Shown: positions 1 through 13,200 of the stretch, piece by piece
How positions within the stretch are numbered: position 1 is the stretch's first letter
How the letters are laid out: each line of letters starts with the position of its first letter
NCBI GenBank assembly: GCA_963680875.1
Contig: OY804590.1
Location: 17,854,886-17,918,885 of the forward strand
Source of the DNA: Bathymodiolus brooksi
Lineage: Eukaryota; Mollusca; Bivalvia; Mytilida; Modiolidae
Reading direction: 5' to 3'
DNA length: 64,000 nucleotides
Notes under the pieces: model-generated
Told to the model about the DNA's origin: nothing
Database searches by the model: none
The model's input: only the letters and a program-made list of their open reading frames with translations
Translations under genes and position numbers: made by a program

Positions 1-680
1 CATTGCAACCATTTGCTCACTTGGCGCTACATTGCAATCATTTGCTCACTTGACTTTACATTGCAATTATTTGCTCACTTGGCGCTACATTGCAATCATT
101 TGCTCACTTGACGCTACATTGCAATCATTTGCTCACTTGACGCTACATTTTCTTCATTTCTCACTTGGCGTTACACTTCAACCATTTGCTCACTTGACGT
201 TCCATTGCAATCATTTGCTCACATAGCGTTACATTACAATAATTTGCTCACTTAGCGTTACATTGCATTCCTTTGCCAGCTTGACGTTAAATAGCAATCA
301 TTTGCTCACTTGGGGTTACATTGCAATCATTTTCTCACTTGACGTTACATTCCAATCATTTGCTTACCTGGCGTTACTCTACAATTATTTGCTCACTTGA
401 CGATACCTTACAATCATTTGCTTACTTGGCGTTACATTGCAATCATTTGCTCACCTGGCGTTACACTACAATCATTTGCTCACTTGACGTTACCTTACTA
501 TCATTTGCTCACTTCGGGTTACATTGCAATCATTTGCTCACTTGACGTTATACTGGAATCATTTGCTCACTTGACGATACATTACAATATATTGCTCACT
601 TGGCCTAATAATGCAATCATTTACTCATGTGGCGTTGCATTGCAATCATTTGCTCACTTGACGTTACCTTGCAATCATTT

Positions 681-3600
681 GCTCACTTGGGGTTACATTG
701 CAATCATTTGCTCACTTGATGTTACATTCCAATTATTTGCTCACTTGACGATACATTACAATCTATTGCTCACTTGGGGTTGCATTGCAATACTTTGCTC
801 ACTTGACGTTACATTCCAATCATTTGCTCACTTGACGATACATTGCAATATATTTCTCACTTGACCTTATAGGGTAATCATTTGCTCATGTGGCGTTACA
901 TTACAATCATTTGTTCACTTGACGTTACCTTAAAATCATTTGCTCACTTGGGGTTACATTGCAATCATTTGCCTACTTGACGATACATTACAATCACTTG
1001 CTCATTTGAAGCTACATTGCAATCATTTGCTCACTTGGCGTTACATTAAAATCATTTACTCACTTGACGTTACATTGCAATCATTTGCTCACTTGGGACT
1101 ACATTGCAATCATTTGCTCACTTGGCGTTGCATTGCAATCACTTGCTCACTTTGCGTTACATTGCAATCACTTGCTCACTTGACGTTACATTACAATCAT
1201 TTGCTCACTTGGTGTTACATTTCCTTCATTTCTGACGTGGCGTTACACTGCAATCATTTGGTCACTTGACGTTACATTACAATCATTTGATCACTTGGCG
1301 TTATATTGCAATCATTTGCTCACTTGGCGTTACATTGCATTCATTTGACCAATTGACGTTACATTGCAATCATTTGCTCACTTGGCGCTACATTGCAATT
1401 ATTTGCTCACCTGATGTTACACTACAATCATTTGGTCACTTGCTGTTACATTACAATCATTTACTCACTTGACTTTACGTTGCAATCATTTGCTCACTTG
1501 GCGTTACATTGCAATCATTTAGTCACTTGGCGTTACATTGCATTCATTTGCTCACTTGGCGTTACATTACAATAATTTACTCACTTAGCGTTACATTGCA
1601 ATCATTTGCTCACTTGGCGTTACATTACAATCATGTGTTCACTTGGCGTTACATTACAATCATTTGCTCACTTGACGTTACATTACAATCATTTGCTCAC
1701 TTGACGCTACATTGCAATCATTTGCTCACTTGACGCTACATTTCCTTCCTTTCTCACTTGGCGTTACACCTCAACCATTTGCTCACTTGACGTTCCATTG
1801 CAATCATTTGCTCACTTAGTGTTACATTACAATCATTTGCTCACTTGTCGTTACATTGCATTCCTTTGCCAGCTTGACGTTAAATAGCAATCATTTGCTC
1901 ACTTGGGGTTATATTGCAATCATTTTCTCACTTGACGTTACATTCCAATCATTTGCTTACCTGGCGTTACTCTACAATTATTTGCTCACTTGACGTTACC
2001 TTACAATCATTTGCTTACCTGGCGTTACATTGCAATCATTTGCTCACCAGGCGTTACCCTACAATCATTTGCTCACTTGACGTTACCTAGCAATCCTTTG
2101 CTCACTTGGGGTTACATTGCAATCATTTGCTCACTTGATGTTACATTCCAATTATTTGCTCACTTGACGATACATTACAATCTATTGCTCACTTGGCCTT
2201 ATATTACAATCATTTGCTCATGTGGCGTTACATTCCAATCATTTGCTCACCTGGCGTTACTCTACAATTATTTGCTCACTTGATGTTACATTACAAACAT
2301 TTACTCACTTGGGGTTGCATTGCAATCATTTGCTCACTTGACGTTACATTCCAATTATTTGCTAACTTGAAGATACATTACAATATATTTCTCACTTGGC
2401 CTTATAGTGTAATCATTTGCTCATGTGGCGTTACATTACAATCATTTGCTCACTTGACGTTACCTTAAAATCATTTGCTCACTTGGGGTTACATTGCAAT
2501 CATTTGCTCACTTGATGTTACATTCCAATTATTTGCTCACTTGACGATACATTACAATCTATTGCTCACTTGGCCTTATATTACAATCATTTGCTCATGT
2601 GGCGTTACATTCTAATCATTTGCTCACCTGGCGTTACTCTACAATTATTTGCTCACTTGATGTTACATTACAAACATTTACTCACTTGGGGTTGCATTGC
2701 AATCATTTGCTCACTTGACGTTACATTCCAATTATTTGCTAACTTGAAGATACATTACAATATATTTCTCACTTGGCCTTATAGTGTAATCATTTGCTCC
2801 TGTGGCGTTACATTACAATCATTTGCTCACTTGACGTTACCTTAAAATCATTTGCTCACTTGGGGTTACATTGCAATCATTTGCTCACTTTATGTTACAT
2901 TTCAATCATTTGCCCACTTGACGATACATTACAATCACTTGCTCACTTTAAGTTAAATTGCAATCATTTGCTCACTTGGCGTTACATTAAAATCATTTAC
3001 TCACTTGACGTTAAATTGCAATCATTTGCTCACTTGGGACTACATTGCAATCACTTGCTCACTTGGCGTTACATTGCAATCATTTGCTCACTTGACGTTA
3101 CATTACAATCATTTGCTCACTTGGTGTTGCATTTCATTCATTTCTCACGTGGCGTTACACTGCAATCATTTGGTCACTTGACGTTACATTACAATCATTT
3201 GCTCACTTGGCGTTATATTGCAATCATTTGCTCACTTGGCGTTACATTGCATTCATTTGACCAATTGACGTTACATTGCAATCATTTGCTCACTTGACGC
3301 TACATTGCAATTATTTGCTCACCTGATGTTACATTACAATCATTTGGTCACTTGGCGTTACATTACAATCATTTATTTACTTGACGTTATATTGCAATCA
3401 TTTGCTCACTTGGCGTTACATTGCAATCATTTAGTCACTTGGTGTTACATAGCAATCATTTTCTCACTTGGCGTTACATTGCATTCATTTGCTCACTTGG
3501 CGTTACATTACAAATATTTGCTCACTTGGAGTACATTACAATCATTTGCTCACTTGACGTTACATTACAATCATTTGCTCACTTGGCGATACATTACAAT

Positions 3601-3720
3601 CATTTGCTCACTTGACGTTACATTACAATCATTTGCTCACTTGACGCTACATTTCCTTCATTTCTCACTTGGCGTTACACTTCAACCATTTGCTCACTTG
3701 ACGTTCCATTGCAATCATTT
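681..3720 (+). repeat. Satellite A higher-order block, copy a
   Basis: This block recurs at 4329-7368 with a constant shift of 3648 bp and only scattered base differences. The start of the match is where the flanking monomers stop agreeing. It contains an internal 377-bp duplication: the segment near 2193 recurs near 2570. Confidence 0.85.
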
Positions 3721-4328
3721 GCTCACTTGGTGTTACTTTACAATCATTTGCTCACTTGGCGTTACATTGCATTCCTTGCCAGCTTGACGTTACATAGTAA
3801 TCATTTGCTCACTTGGGGTTACATTGCAATCATTTTCTCACTTGACGTTACATTCCAATCATTTGCTCACCTGACGTTATTCTACAATTATTTGCTCACT
3901 TCACGTTACCTTACAATCATTTGCTTTCTTGGCGTTACATTGCAATCATTTTCTCACCTGGTGTTACGCTACAACCATTTGCTCACTTGACGTTACCTTA
4001 CAATCATTTGCTCACTTGGGGTTACATTGCAATCATTTGCTCACTTGACGTTATACTGGAATCATTTGCTCACTTGACGATGCATTACAATATATTGCTC
4101 ACTTGGCCTTATAATGCAATCATTTGCTCACCTGGCGTTACTCTACAACCATTTGCTCACTTGACGTTACCTTACAATCATTTGCTCACTTGGGGTTACA
4201 TTGCAATCATATGCTCACTTGATGTTGCATTCCAATTATTTGCTCACTTGACGATACATTACAATCTATTGCTCACTTGGGGTTGCATTGCAATCATTTG
4301 CTCACTTGATGTTACATTCCAATTATTT

Positions 4329-7300
4329 GCTCACTTGGGGTTACATTGCAATCATTTGCTCACTTGATGTTACATTCCAATTATTTGCTCACTTGACGAT
4401 ACATTACAATCTATTGCTCACTTGGGGTTGCATTGCAATACTTTGCTCACTTGACGTTACATTCCAATCATTTGCTCACTTGACGATACATTGCAATATA
4501 TTTCTCACTTGGCCTTATAGTGTAATCATTTGCTCATGTGGCGTTACATTACAATCATTTGTTCACTTGACGTTACCTTAAAATCATTTGCTCACTTGGG
4601 GTTACATTGCAATCATTTGCCTACTTGACGATACATTACAATCACTTGCTCATTTGAAGCTACATTGCAATCATTTGCTCACTTGGCGTTACATTAAAAT
4701 CATTTACTCACTTGACGTTACATTGCAATCATTTGCTCACTTGGGACTACATTGCAATCATTTGCTCACTTGGCGTTGCATTGCAATCACTTGCTCACTT
4801 TGCGTTACATTGCAATCACTTGCTCACTTGACGTTACATTACAATCATTTGCTCACTTGGTGTTACATTTCCTTCATTTCTCACGTGGCGTTACACTGCA
4901 ATCATTTGGTCACTTGACGTTACATTACAATCATTTGATCACTTGGCGTTATATTGCAATCATTTGCTCACTTGGCGTTACATTGCATTCATTTGACCAA
5001 TTGACGTTACATTGCAATCATTTGCTCACTTGGCGCTACATTACAATTATTTGCTCACCTGATGTTACACTACAATCATTTGGTCACTTGCTGTTACATT
5101 ACAATCATTTACTCACTTGACTTTACGTTGCAATCATTTGCTCACTTGGCGTTACATTGCAATCATTTAGTCACTTGGCGTTACATTGCATTCATTTGCT
5201 CACTTGGCGTTACATTACAATAATTTACTCACTTAGCGTTACATTGCAATCATTTGCTCACTTGGCGTTACATTACAATCATGTGTTCACTTGGCGTTAC
5301 ATTACAATCATTTGCTCACTTGACGTTACATTACAATCATTTGCTCACTTGACGCTACATTGCAATCATTTGCTCACTTGACGCTACATTTCCTTCCTTT
5401 CTCACTTGGCGTTACACCTCAACCATTTGCTCACTTGACGTTCCATTGCAATCATTTGCTCACTTAGTGTTACATTACAATCATTTGCTCTCTTGTCGTT
5501 ACATTGCATTCCTTTGCCAGCTTGACGTTAAATAGCAATCATTTGCTCACTTGGGGTTATATTGCAATCATTTTCTCACTTGACGTTACATTCCAATCAT
5601 TTGCCTACCTGGCGTTACTCTACAATTATTTGCTCACTTGACGTTACCTTACAATCATTTGCTTACCTGGCGTTACATTGCAATCATTTGCTCACCAGGC
5701 GTTACCCTACAATCATTTGCTCACTTGACGTTACCTAGCAATCCTTTGCTCACTTGGGGTTACATTGCAATCATTTGCTCACTTGATGTTACATTCCAAT
5801 TATTTGCTCACTTGACGATACATTACAATCTATTGCTCACTTGGCCTTATATTACAATCATTTGCTCATGTGGCGTTACATTCCAATCATTTGCTCACCT
5901 GGCGTTACTCTACAATTATTTGCTCACTTGATGTTACATTACAAACATTTACTCACTTGGGGTTGCATTGCAATCATTTGCTCACTTGACGTTACATTCC
6001 AATTATTTGCTAACTTGAAGATACATTACAATATATTTCTCACTTGGCCGTATAGTGTAATCATTTGCTCATGTGGCGTTACATTACAATCATTTGCTCA
6101 CTTGACGTTACCTTAAAATCATTTGCTCACTTGGGGTTACATTGCAATCATTTGCTCACTTGATGTTACATTCCAATTATTTGCTCACTTGACGATACAT
6201 TACAATCTATTGCTCACTTGGCCTTATATTACAATCATTTGCTCATGTGGCGTTACATTCTATTCATTTGCTCACCTGGCGTTACTCTACAATTATTTGC
6301 TCACTTGATGTTACATTACAAACATTTACTCACTTGGGGTTGCATTGCAATCATTTGCTCACTTGACGTTACATTCCAATTATTTGCTAACTTGAAGATA
6401 CATTACAATATATTTCTCACTTGGCCTTATAGTGTAATCATTTGCTCCTGTGGCGTTACATTACAATCATTTGCTCACTTGACGTTACCTTAAAATCATT
6501 TGCTCACTTGGGGTTACATTGCAATCATTTGCTCACTTTATGTTACATTTCAATCATTTGCCCACTTGACGATACATTACAATCACTTGCTCACTTTAAG
6601 TTAAATTGCAATCATTTGCTCACTTGGCGTTACATTAAAATCATTTACTCACTTGACGTTAAATTGCAATCATTTGCTCACTTGGGACTACATTGCAATC
6701 ACTTGCTCACTTGGCGTTACATTGCAATCATTTGCTCACTTGACGTTACATTACAATCATTTGCTCACTTGGTGTTGCATTTCCTTCATTTCTCACGTGG
6801 CGTTACACTGCAATCATTTGGTCACTTGACGTTACATTACAATCATTTGCTCACTTGGCGTTATATTGCAATCATTTGCTCACTTGGCGTTACATTGCAT
6901 TCATTTGACCAATTGACGTTACATTGCAATCATTTGCTCACTTGACGCTACATTGCAATTATTTGCTCACCTGATGTTACATTACAATCATTTGGTCACT
7001 TGGCGTTACATTACAATCATTTATTTACTTGACGTTATATTGCAATCATTTGCTCACTTGGCGTTACATTGCAATCATTTAGTCACTTGGTGTTACATAG
7101 CAATCATTTTCTCACTTGGCGTTACATTGCATTCATTTGCTCACTTGGCGTTACATTACAAATATTTGCTCACTTGGAGTACATTACAATCATTTGCTCA
7201 CTTGACGTTACATTACAATCATTTGCTCACTTGGCGATACATTACAATCATTTGCTCACTTGACGTTACATTACAATCATTTGCTCACTTGACGCTACAT

Positions 7301-7368
7301 TTCCTTCATTTCTCACTTGGCGTTACACTTCAACCATTTGCTCACTTGACGTTCCATTGCAATCATTT
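4329..7368 (+). repeat. Satellite A higher-order block, copy b
   Basis: Second copy of the 681-3720 block, shifted by 3648 bp. The same private variants recur in order: the CAATACTTTGCTC monomer at about 788 and 4436, and TTAGTGTTACAT at 1816 and 5464. The near identity points to recent unequal exchange or duplication. Confidence 0.85.
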
Positions 7369-7374
7369 GCTCAC

Positions 7375-9790
7375 TTAGTGTTACATTACAATCATTTGCT
7401 CACTTGTCGTTACATTGCATTCCTTTGCCAGCTTGACGTTAAATAGCAATCATTTGCTCACTTGGGGTTATATTGCAATCATTTTCTCACTTGACGTTAC
7501 ATTCCAATCATTTGCTTACCTGGCGTTACTCTACAATTATTTGCCCACTTGACGTTACCTTACAATCATTTGCTTACCTGGCGTTACATTGCAATCATTT
7601 GCTCACCAGGCGTTACCCTACAATCATTTGCTCACTTGACGTTACCTAGCAATCCTTTGCTCACTTGGGGTTACATTGCAATCATTTGCTCACTTGATGT
7701 TACATTCCAATTATTTGCTCACTTGACGATACATTACAATCTATTGCTCACTTGGCCTTATATTACAATCATTTGCTCATGTGGCGTTACATTCCAATCA
7801 TTTGCTCACCTGGCGTTACTCTACAATTATTTGCTCACTTGATGTTACATTACAAACATTTACTCACTTGGGGTTGCATTGCAATCATTTGCTCACTTGA
7901 CGTTACATTCCAATTATTTGCTAACTTGAAGATACATTACAATATATTTCTCACTTGGCCTTATAGTGTAATCATTTCCTCATGTGGCGTTACATTACAA
8001 TCATTTGCTCACTTGACGTTACCTTAAAATCATTTGCTCACTTGGGGTTACATTGCAATCATTTGCTCACTTGATGTTACATTCCAATTATTTGCTCACT
8101 TGACGATACATTACAATCTATTGCTCACTTGGCCTTATATTACAATCATTTGCTCATGTGGCGTTACATTCTAATCATTTGCTCACCTGGCGTTACTCTA
8201 CAATTATTTGCTCACTTGATGTTACATTACAAACATTTACTCACTTGGGGTTGCATTGCAATCATTTGCTCACTTGACGTTACATTCCAATTATTTGCTA
8301 ACTTGAAGATACATTACAATATATTTCTCACTTGGCCTTATAGTGTAATCATTTGCTCCTGTGGCGTTACATTACAATCATTTGCTCACTTGACGTTACC
8401 TTAAAATCATTTGCTCACTTGGGGTTACATTGCAATCATTTGCTCACTTTATGTTACATTTCAATCATTTGCCCACTTGACGATACATTACAATCACTTG
8501 CTCACTTTAAGTTAAATTGCAATCATTTGCTCACTTGGCGTTACATTAAAATCATTTACTCACTTGACGTTAAATTGCAATCATTTGCTCACTTGGGACT
8601 ACATTGCAATCACTTGCTCACTTGGCGTTACATTGCAATCATTTGCTCACTTGACGTTACATTACAATCATTTGCTCACTTGGTGTTGCATTTCCTTCAT
8701 TTCTCACGTGGCGTTACACTGCAATCATTTGGTCACTTGACGTTACATTACAATCATTTGCTCACTTGGCGTTATATTGCAATCATTTGCTCACTTGGCG
8801 TTACATTGCATTCATTTGACCAATTGACGTTACATTGCAATCATTTGCTCACTTGACGCTACATTGCAATTATTTGCTCACCTGATGTTACATTACAATC
8901 ATTTGGTCACTTGGCGTTACATTACAATCATTTATTTACTTGACGTTATATTGCAATCATTTGCTCACTTGGCGTTACATTGCAATCATTTAGTCACTTG
9001 GTGTTACATAGCAATCATTTTCTCACTTGGCGTTACATTGCATTCATTTGCTCACTTGGCGTTACATTACAAATATTTGCTCACTTGGAGTACATTACAA
9101 TCATTTGCTCACTTGACGTTACATTACAATCATTTGCTCACTTGGCGATACATTACAATCATTTGCTCACTTGACGTTACATTACAATCATTTGCTCACT
9201 TGACGCTACATTTCCTTCATTTCTCACTTGGCGTTACACTTCAACCATTTGCTCACTTGACGTTCCATTGCAATCATTTGCTCACTTGGTGTTACTTTAC
9301 AATCATTTGCTCACTTGGCGTTACATTGCATTCCTTGCCAGCTTGACGTTACATAGTAATCATTTGCTCACTTGGGGTTACATTGCAATCATTTTCTCAC
9401 TTGACGTTACATTCCAATCATTTGCTCACCTGACGTTATTCTACAATTATTTGCTCACTTCACGTTACCTTACAATCATTTGCTTTCTTGGCGTTACATT
9501 GCAATCATTTTCTCACCTGGTGTTACGCTACAACCATTTGCTCACTTGACGTTACCTTACAATCATTTGCTCACTTGGGGTTACATTGCAATCATTTGCT
9601 CACTTGACGTTATACTGGAATCATTTCCTCACTTGACGATACATTACAATATATTGCTCACTTGGCCTTATAATGCAATCATTTGCTCACCTGGCGTTAC
9701 TCTACAACCATTTGCTCACTTGACGTTACCTTACAATCATTTGCTCACTTGGGGTTACATTGCAATCATATGCTCACTTGATGTTGCATT
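7375..9790 (+). repeat. Satellite A higher-order block, copy c (mosaic)
   Basis: The left part repeats 5464-7360 with a shift of 1911 bp. From about 9268 the copy follows 3709-4231 instead, with a shift of 5559 bp, which is 3648 plus 1911. This switch of template is the signature of a staggered crossover between the earlier blocks. Confidence 0.8.
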
Positions 9791-11583
9791 CCAATTATTT
9801 GCTCACTTCACGATACATTACAATCTATTGCTCACTTGGCCTTATATTGCAATCATTTGCTCATGTGGCGTTACATTCCAATCATTTGCTCACCTGGCGT
9901 TACTCTACAATTATGTGCTCTCTTGACGTTACATTACAAACATTTGTACTCTTGGGGTTACATTGCAATCATTTGCTCACTTGACGTTACATTCCAATCA
10001 TTTGCTCACTTGACGATACATTACAATATATTTCTCACTTGGCCTTATAGTGTAATCATTTGCTCGTGTGGCGTTACATTACAATCATTTGCTCACTTGA
10101 CGTTACCTTAAAATCATTTGCTCACTTGGCCTTATATTACAATCATTTGCTCATGTGCCGTTACAATACAATCATTTGCTCACTTGACGTTACATGTACA
10201 TTACAATCTTTTGCCCACTTGGGGTTACATTGTAATCATTTGCTCACTTGACGTTGCATTCCAATCATTTGCTCACTTGACGATACATTACAATTTATTG
10301 CTCACTTGGCCTTATATTACAAACATTTGCTCACTTGGCGTTGCATTTTCTTCATTTGCTCAAGTAGCGCTACATTGCAATCATTTGCTCACTTGGTGTT
10401 ACATTACAATCATTTGCTCACGTGGCGTTACATTACATTCATATGCTCACTTGACGTTACATTACAATCATTTGCTCACTTCACGTTACATTACAGTCAT
10501 TTGCTCATTTGGCGTTACATTACAATCATTTGCTCACTTGGTGTTGCAATGCAATCATTTGTTCATGTGGCGTTACACTACAATCATTTGCTCACTTCAC
10601 GTTACATTACAATCATTTATTCAGTTGGTGTTGCACTGCAATCATTTGCTCACGTGCCGCTGCATTGCAATCATTTGCTCACTTGGCGCTACATTGCAAT
10701 CATTTGCTCACTTGACTTTACATTAAAATCATTTACTCACTTGACGTTAAATTGCAATCATTTGCTCACTTGACGCTACATTGCAATTATTTGCTCACCT
10801 GATGTTACATTACAATCATTTGGTCACTTGGCGTTACATTACAATCATTTATTTACTTGACGTTATATTGCAATCATTTGCTCACTTGGCGTTACATTGC
10901 AATCATTTAGTCACTTGGTGTTACATAGCAATCATTTTCTCACTTGGCGCTACATTGCATTCATTTGCTCACTTGACGATAAATTACAAAATATTGCTCA
11001 CTTGGCCTTATGTTACAATCATTTGCTCACTCGACATTACATTACAATCATTTGCTCACTTGGCGCTACATTTCAATGATTTGCTCACTTGACGTTACAT
11101 TACAATCATTTGCTCATGTGGCGTTACATTACAATCATTTGCTCACTTGGTGTTACATTACAATCATTTGCTCATGTGGCGTTGCACTGCAATCATTTGT
11201 TGACTTGGCGTTGTACTATAATTATTTGCTCACGTGGCGTTACATTGCAATCAGTTGCTCACTTGGCACTACATGGCAATCATTTGGTCACTTGACGCTA
11301 CATTGCAATCATTTGCTAACGTGGCACTCCATTGCAATCATTTGCTCACTTGACGTTACATTACAACCATTTGCTCACTTGGCGCTACATTGCAATCATT
11401 TGCTCACTTGACGTTACATTGGAATCATTTGCCCACTTGACGTTGCATTGCAATCATATGCTCACTTGGCGTTATATTGTAATGATTTGCTCACCTGGCG
11501 TTACACTACAATAAATTTACTCACTTGATGTTACATTACAATCATTTGCTCATGTGGTGTTACATTACAATCATTTGTTCACT

Positions 11584-12359
11584 TGTCTCAAATTAATACT
11601 TTAACTGAAACCCGGTATACTACAGCAATCATCACAATTAATATAATTATATCGAACCAATGACAGACGCTCATAATCAACAAATGTTCATCAATGAATC
11701 ATTGGATGCATGGCTTATCACCAGTCGCACAAAGCCTTCCAATATGGTAACCTACGCAACCATACATTGCGAACCAGAATCATATCATGAAAACAGTGAT
11801 TGTCAACAATTCCACTAATATTAATAAAATGAACAATCACCTGTAACCCCAAAAAAATGGCGCTGGAAATCCAGGTCATACCTTGGGGAAAATGTGACGG
11901 AGTTAGATCATATTAGATGATGTCATAAGAATGTCAACCATTTATTAACAGCATGATCAATTCCAACGGAATAGATTGCATTCACAACAGATTACTGACA
12001 TGATATATATTGTAAGAATAACATGTCAGTATATTTATTTGGTTTCTTTTCATCTTTTATCCACAAACATTTTACGATTAATGTTGAAAACCATCGGACT
12101 TCGTCGTGTCGAAAAAAAAACAAGCAGACGTGCTTAATTCGAATTAAAGGAATATTCGAGTTGTTGTAGGTATATATGGCTTAAAAAGAGACTATTCGCT
12201 ATGTCTGAATAAAATGAACCAACGAATTTAATTCAAATTAACCAAATATTCGTCTTATGGTATATATGTCTTTAAAGGCGACTACAATGAGTAAGCAATT
12301 TTAGTTCAAATTATCAAAGAAAACGAATAATCAGGGTTTCAGATGACGAAGTGCAATCG
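11584..12359. other. Satellite A/B spacer, copy 1
   Basis: Non-repetitive AT-rich 776-bp segment between the two satellites. It recurs almost unchanged at 59179-59920 between the second A and B arrays; the second copy has small deletions. It contains a perfect 14-bp palindrome TTAATTCGAATTAA at 12134-12147. It also holds a stretch (about 11791-11880) resembling a dispersed fragment at 31401-31520. No coding frame of note is seen. Confidence 0.9.
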
Positions 12360-13200
12360 TTAGACTGTAATGGAGAGTATCACTCACCTTTACGACTGTA
12401 CCTTAGATTGTAATGGAGAGTATCGATCACCTTTATGACTGTACCTAAGATTGTAATGGAGAGTATCGCTCACCTTTATGACTGTACCTTACAATGTAAT
12501 GGAGAGTATCGCTCACATTTATATATCTACCTTAGATTGTATTGGAGCGTATCGCTCATCTCTATGACTACCTTAGATTGTAATGGAGAGTATCGCTCAC
12601 CTCTATGACTCTACCTAAGATTGTAATGGAGAGTATCGTTCACATTCACAAGTGTAACTAAGATTGTAATGGAGAGTATCGCTCACCTTAATGACTGTAC
12701 CTTAGATTGAGATGGAGAGTATTACTCACCATTATGACTATACCTTAGATTGTAATGGAAAGTATCACCCACCTTTATGACTATACCTTAGATTGTAATG
12801 GAGAGTATCACCCACTTGTATGACTGTACCTTGGAATGTAATGGAGAGTATCGATCACCTTTATGACTGTACCTTAGGTTGTAATGGAGAGTATCGTTAA
12901 CCTTTATGACTGTACAATAGAATGTAATGGAGAGTGTACATCCTCTATGATTGTACATTAGATTGTAATGAAGAGTATTAATCACCTATATGACTATACC
13001 TAAGATTGCAATGGACAGTGTGCATCATATTTATGACTGTATCTAAGATTGTAATGGCGAGTATCACTCACCTGTATCACTGTATCTTAGATTATAATGG
13101 AGAGTATCGTTTACCTTTTTGACTGTACCTAAGATTGTAATTGAGATTATCGCTCACCTTTATGACTGTACATTACATCGTAATGGACAGTATCGCTCAC

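Larger units (their letters stand above)
1..11583 (+). repeat. Satellite A array, copy 1 (30-bp monomer)
   Basis: Head-to-tail 30-bp monomers, about 386 copies, starting before the window. The monomer core is GCGTTACATTGCAATCATTT followed by GCTCACTTG. Because 30 is divisible by three and the consensus has no stop in any of the three plus frames, the array throws up many decapeptide-repeat open frames (LHCNHLLTWRY, IAIICSLGVT, LQSFAHLALH). These are artefacts, not genes. The commonest monomer variant changes TTGGCG to TTGACG, which turns a Trp codon into TGA in one frame and explains why so many frames end in LLT. The last monomer runs into the spacer at TTCACTTGTCTC. Larger blocks are repeated within the array (see separate entries). 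Confidence 0.97.
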
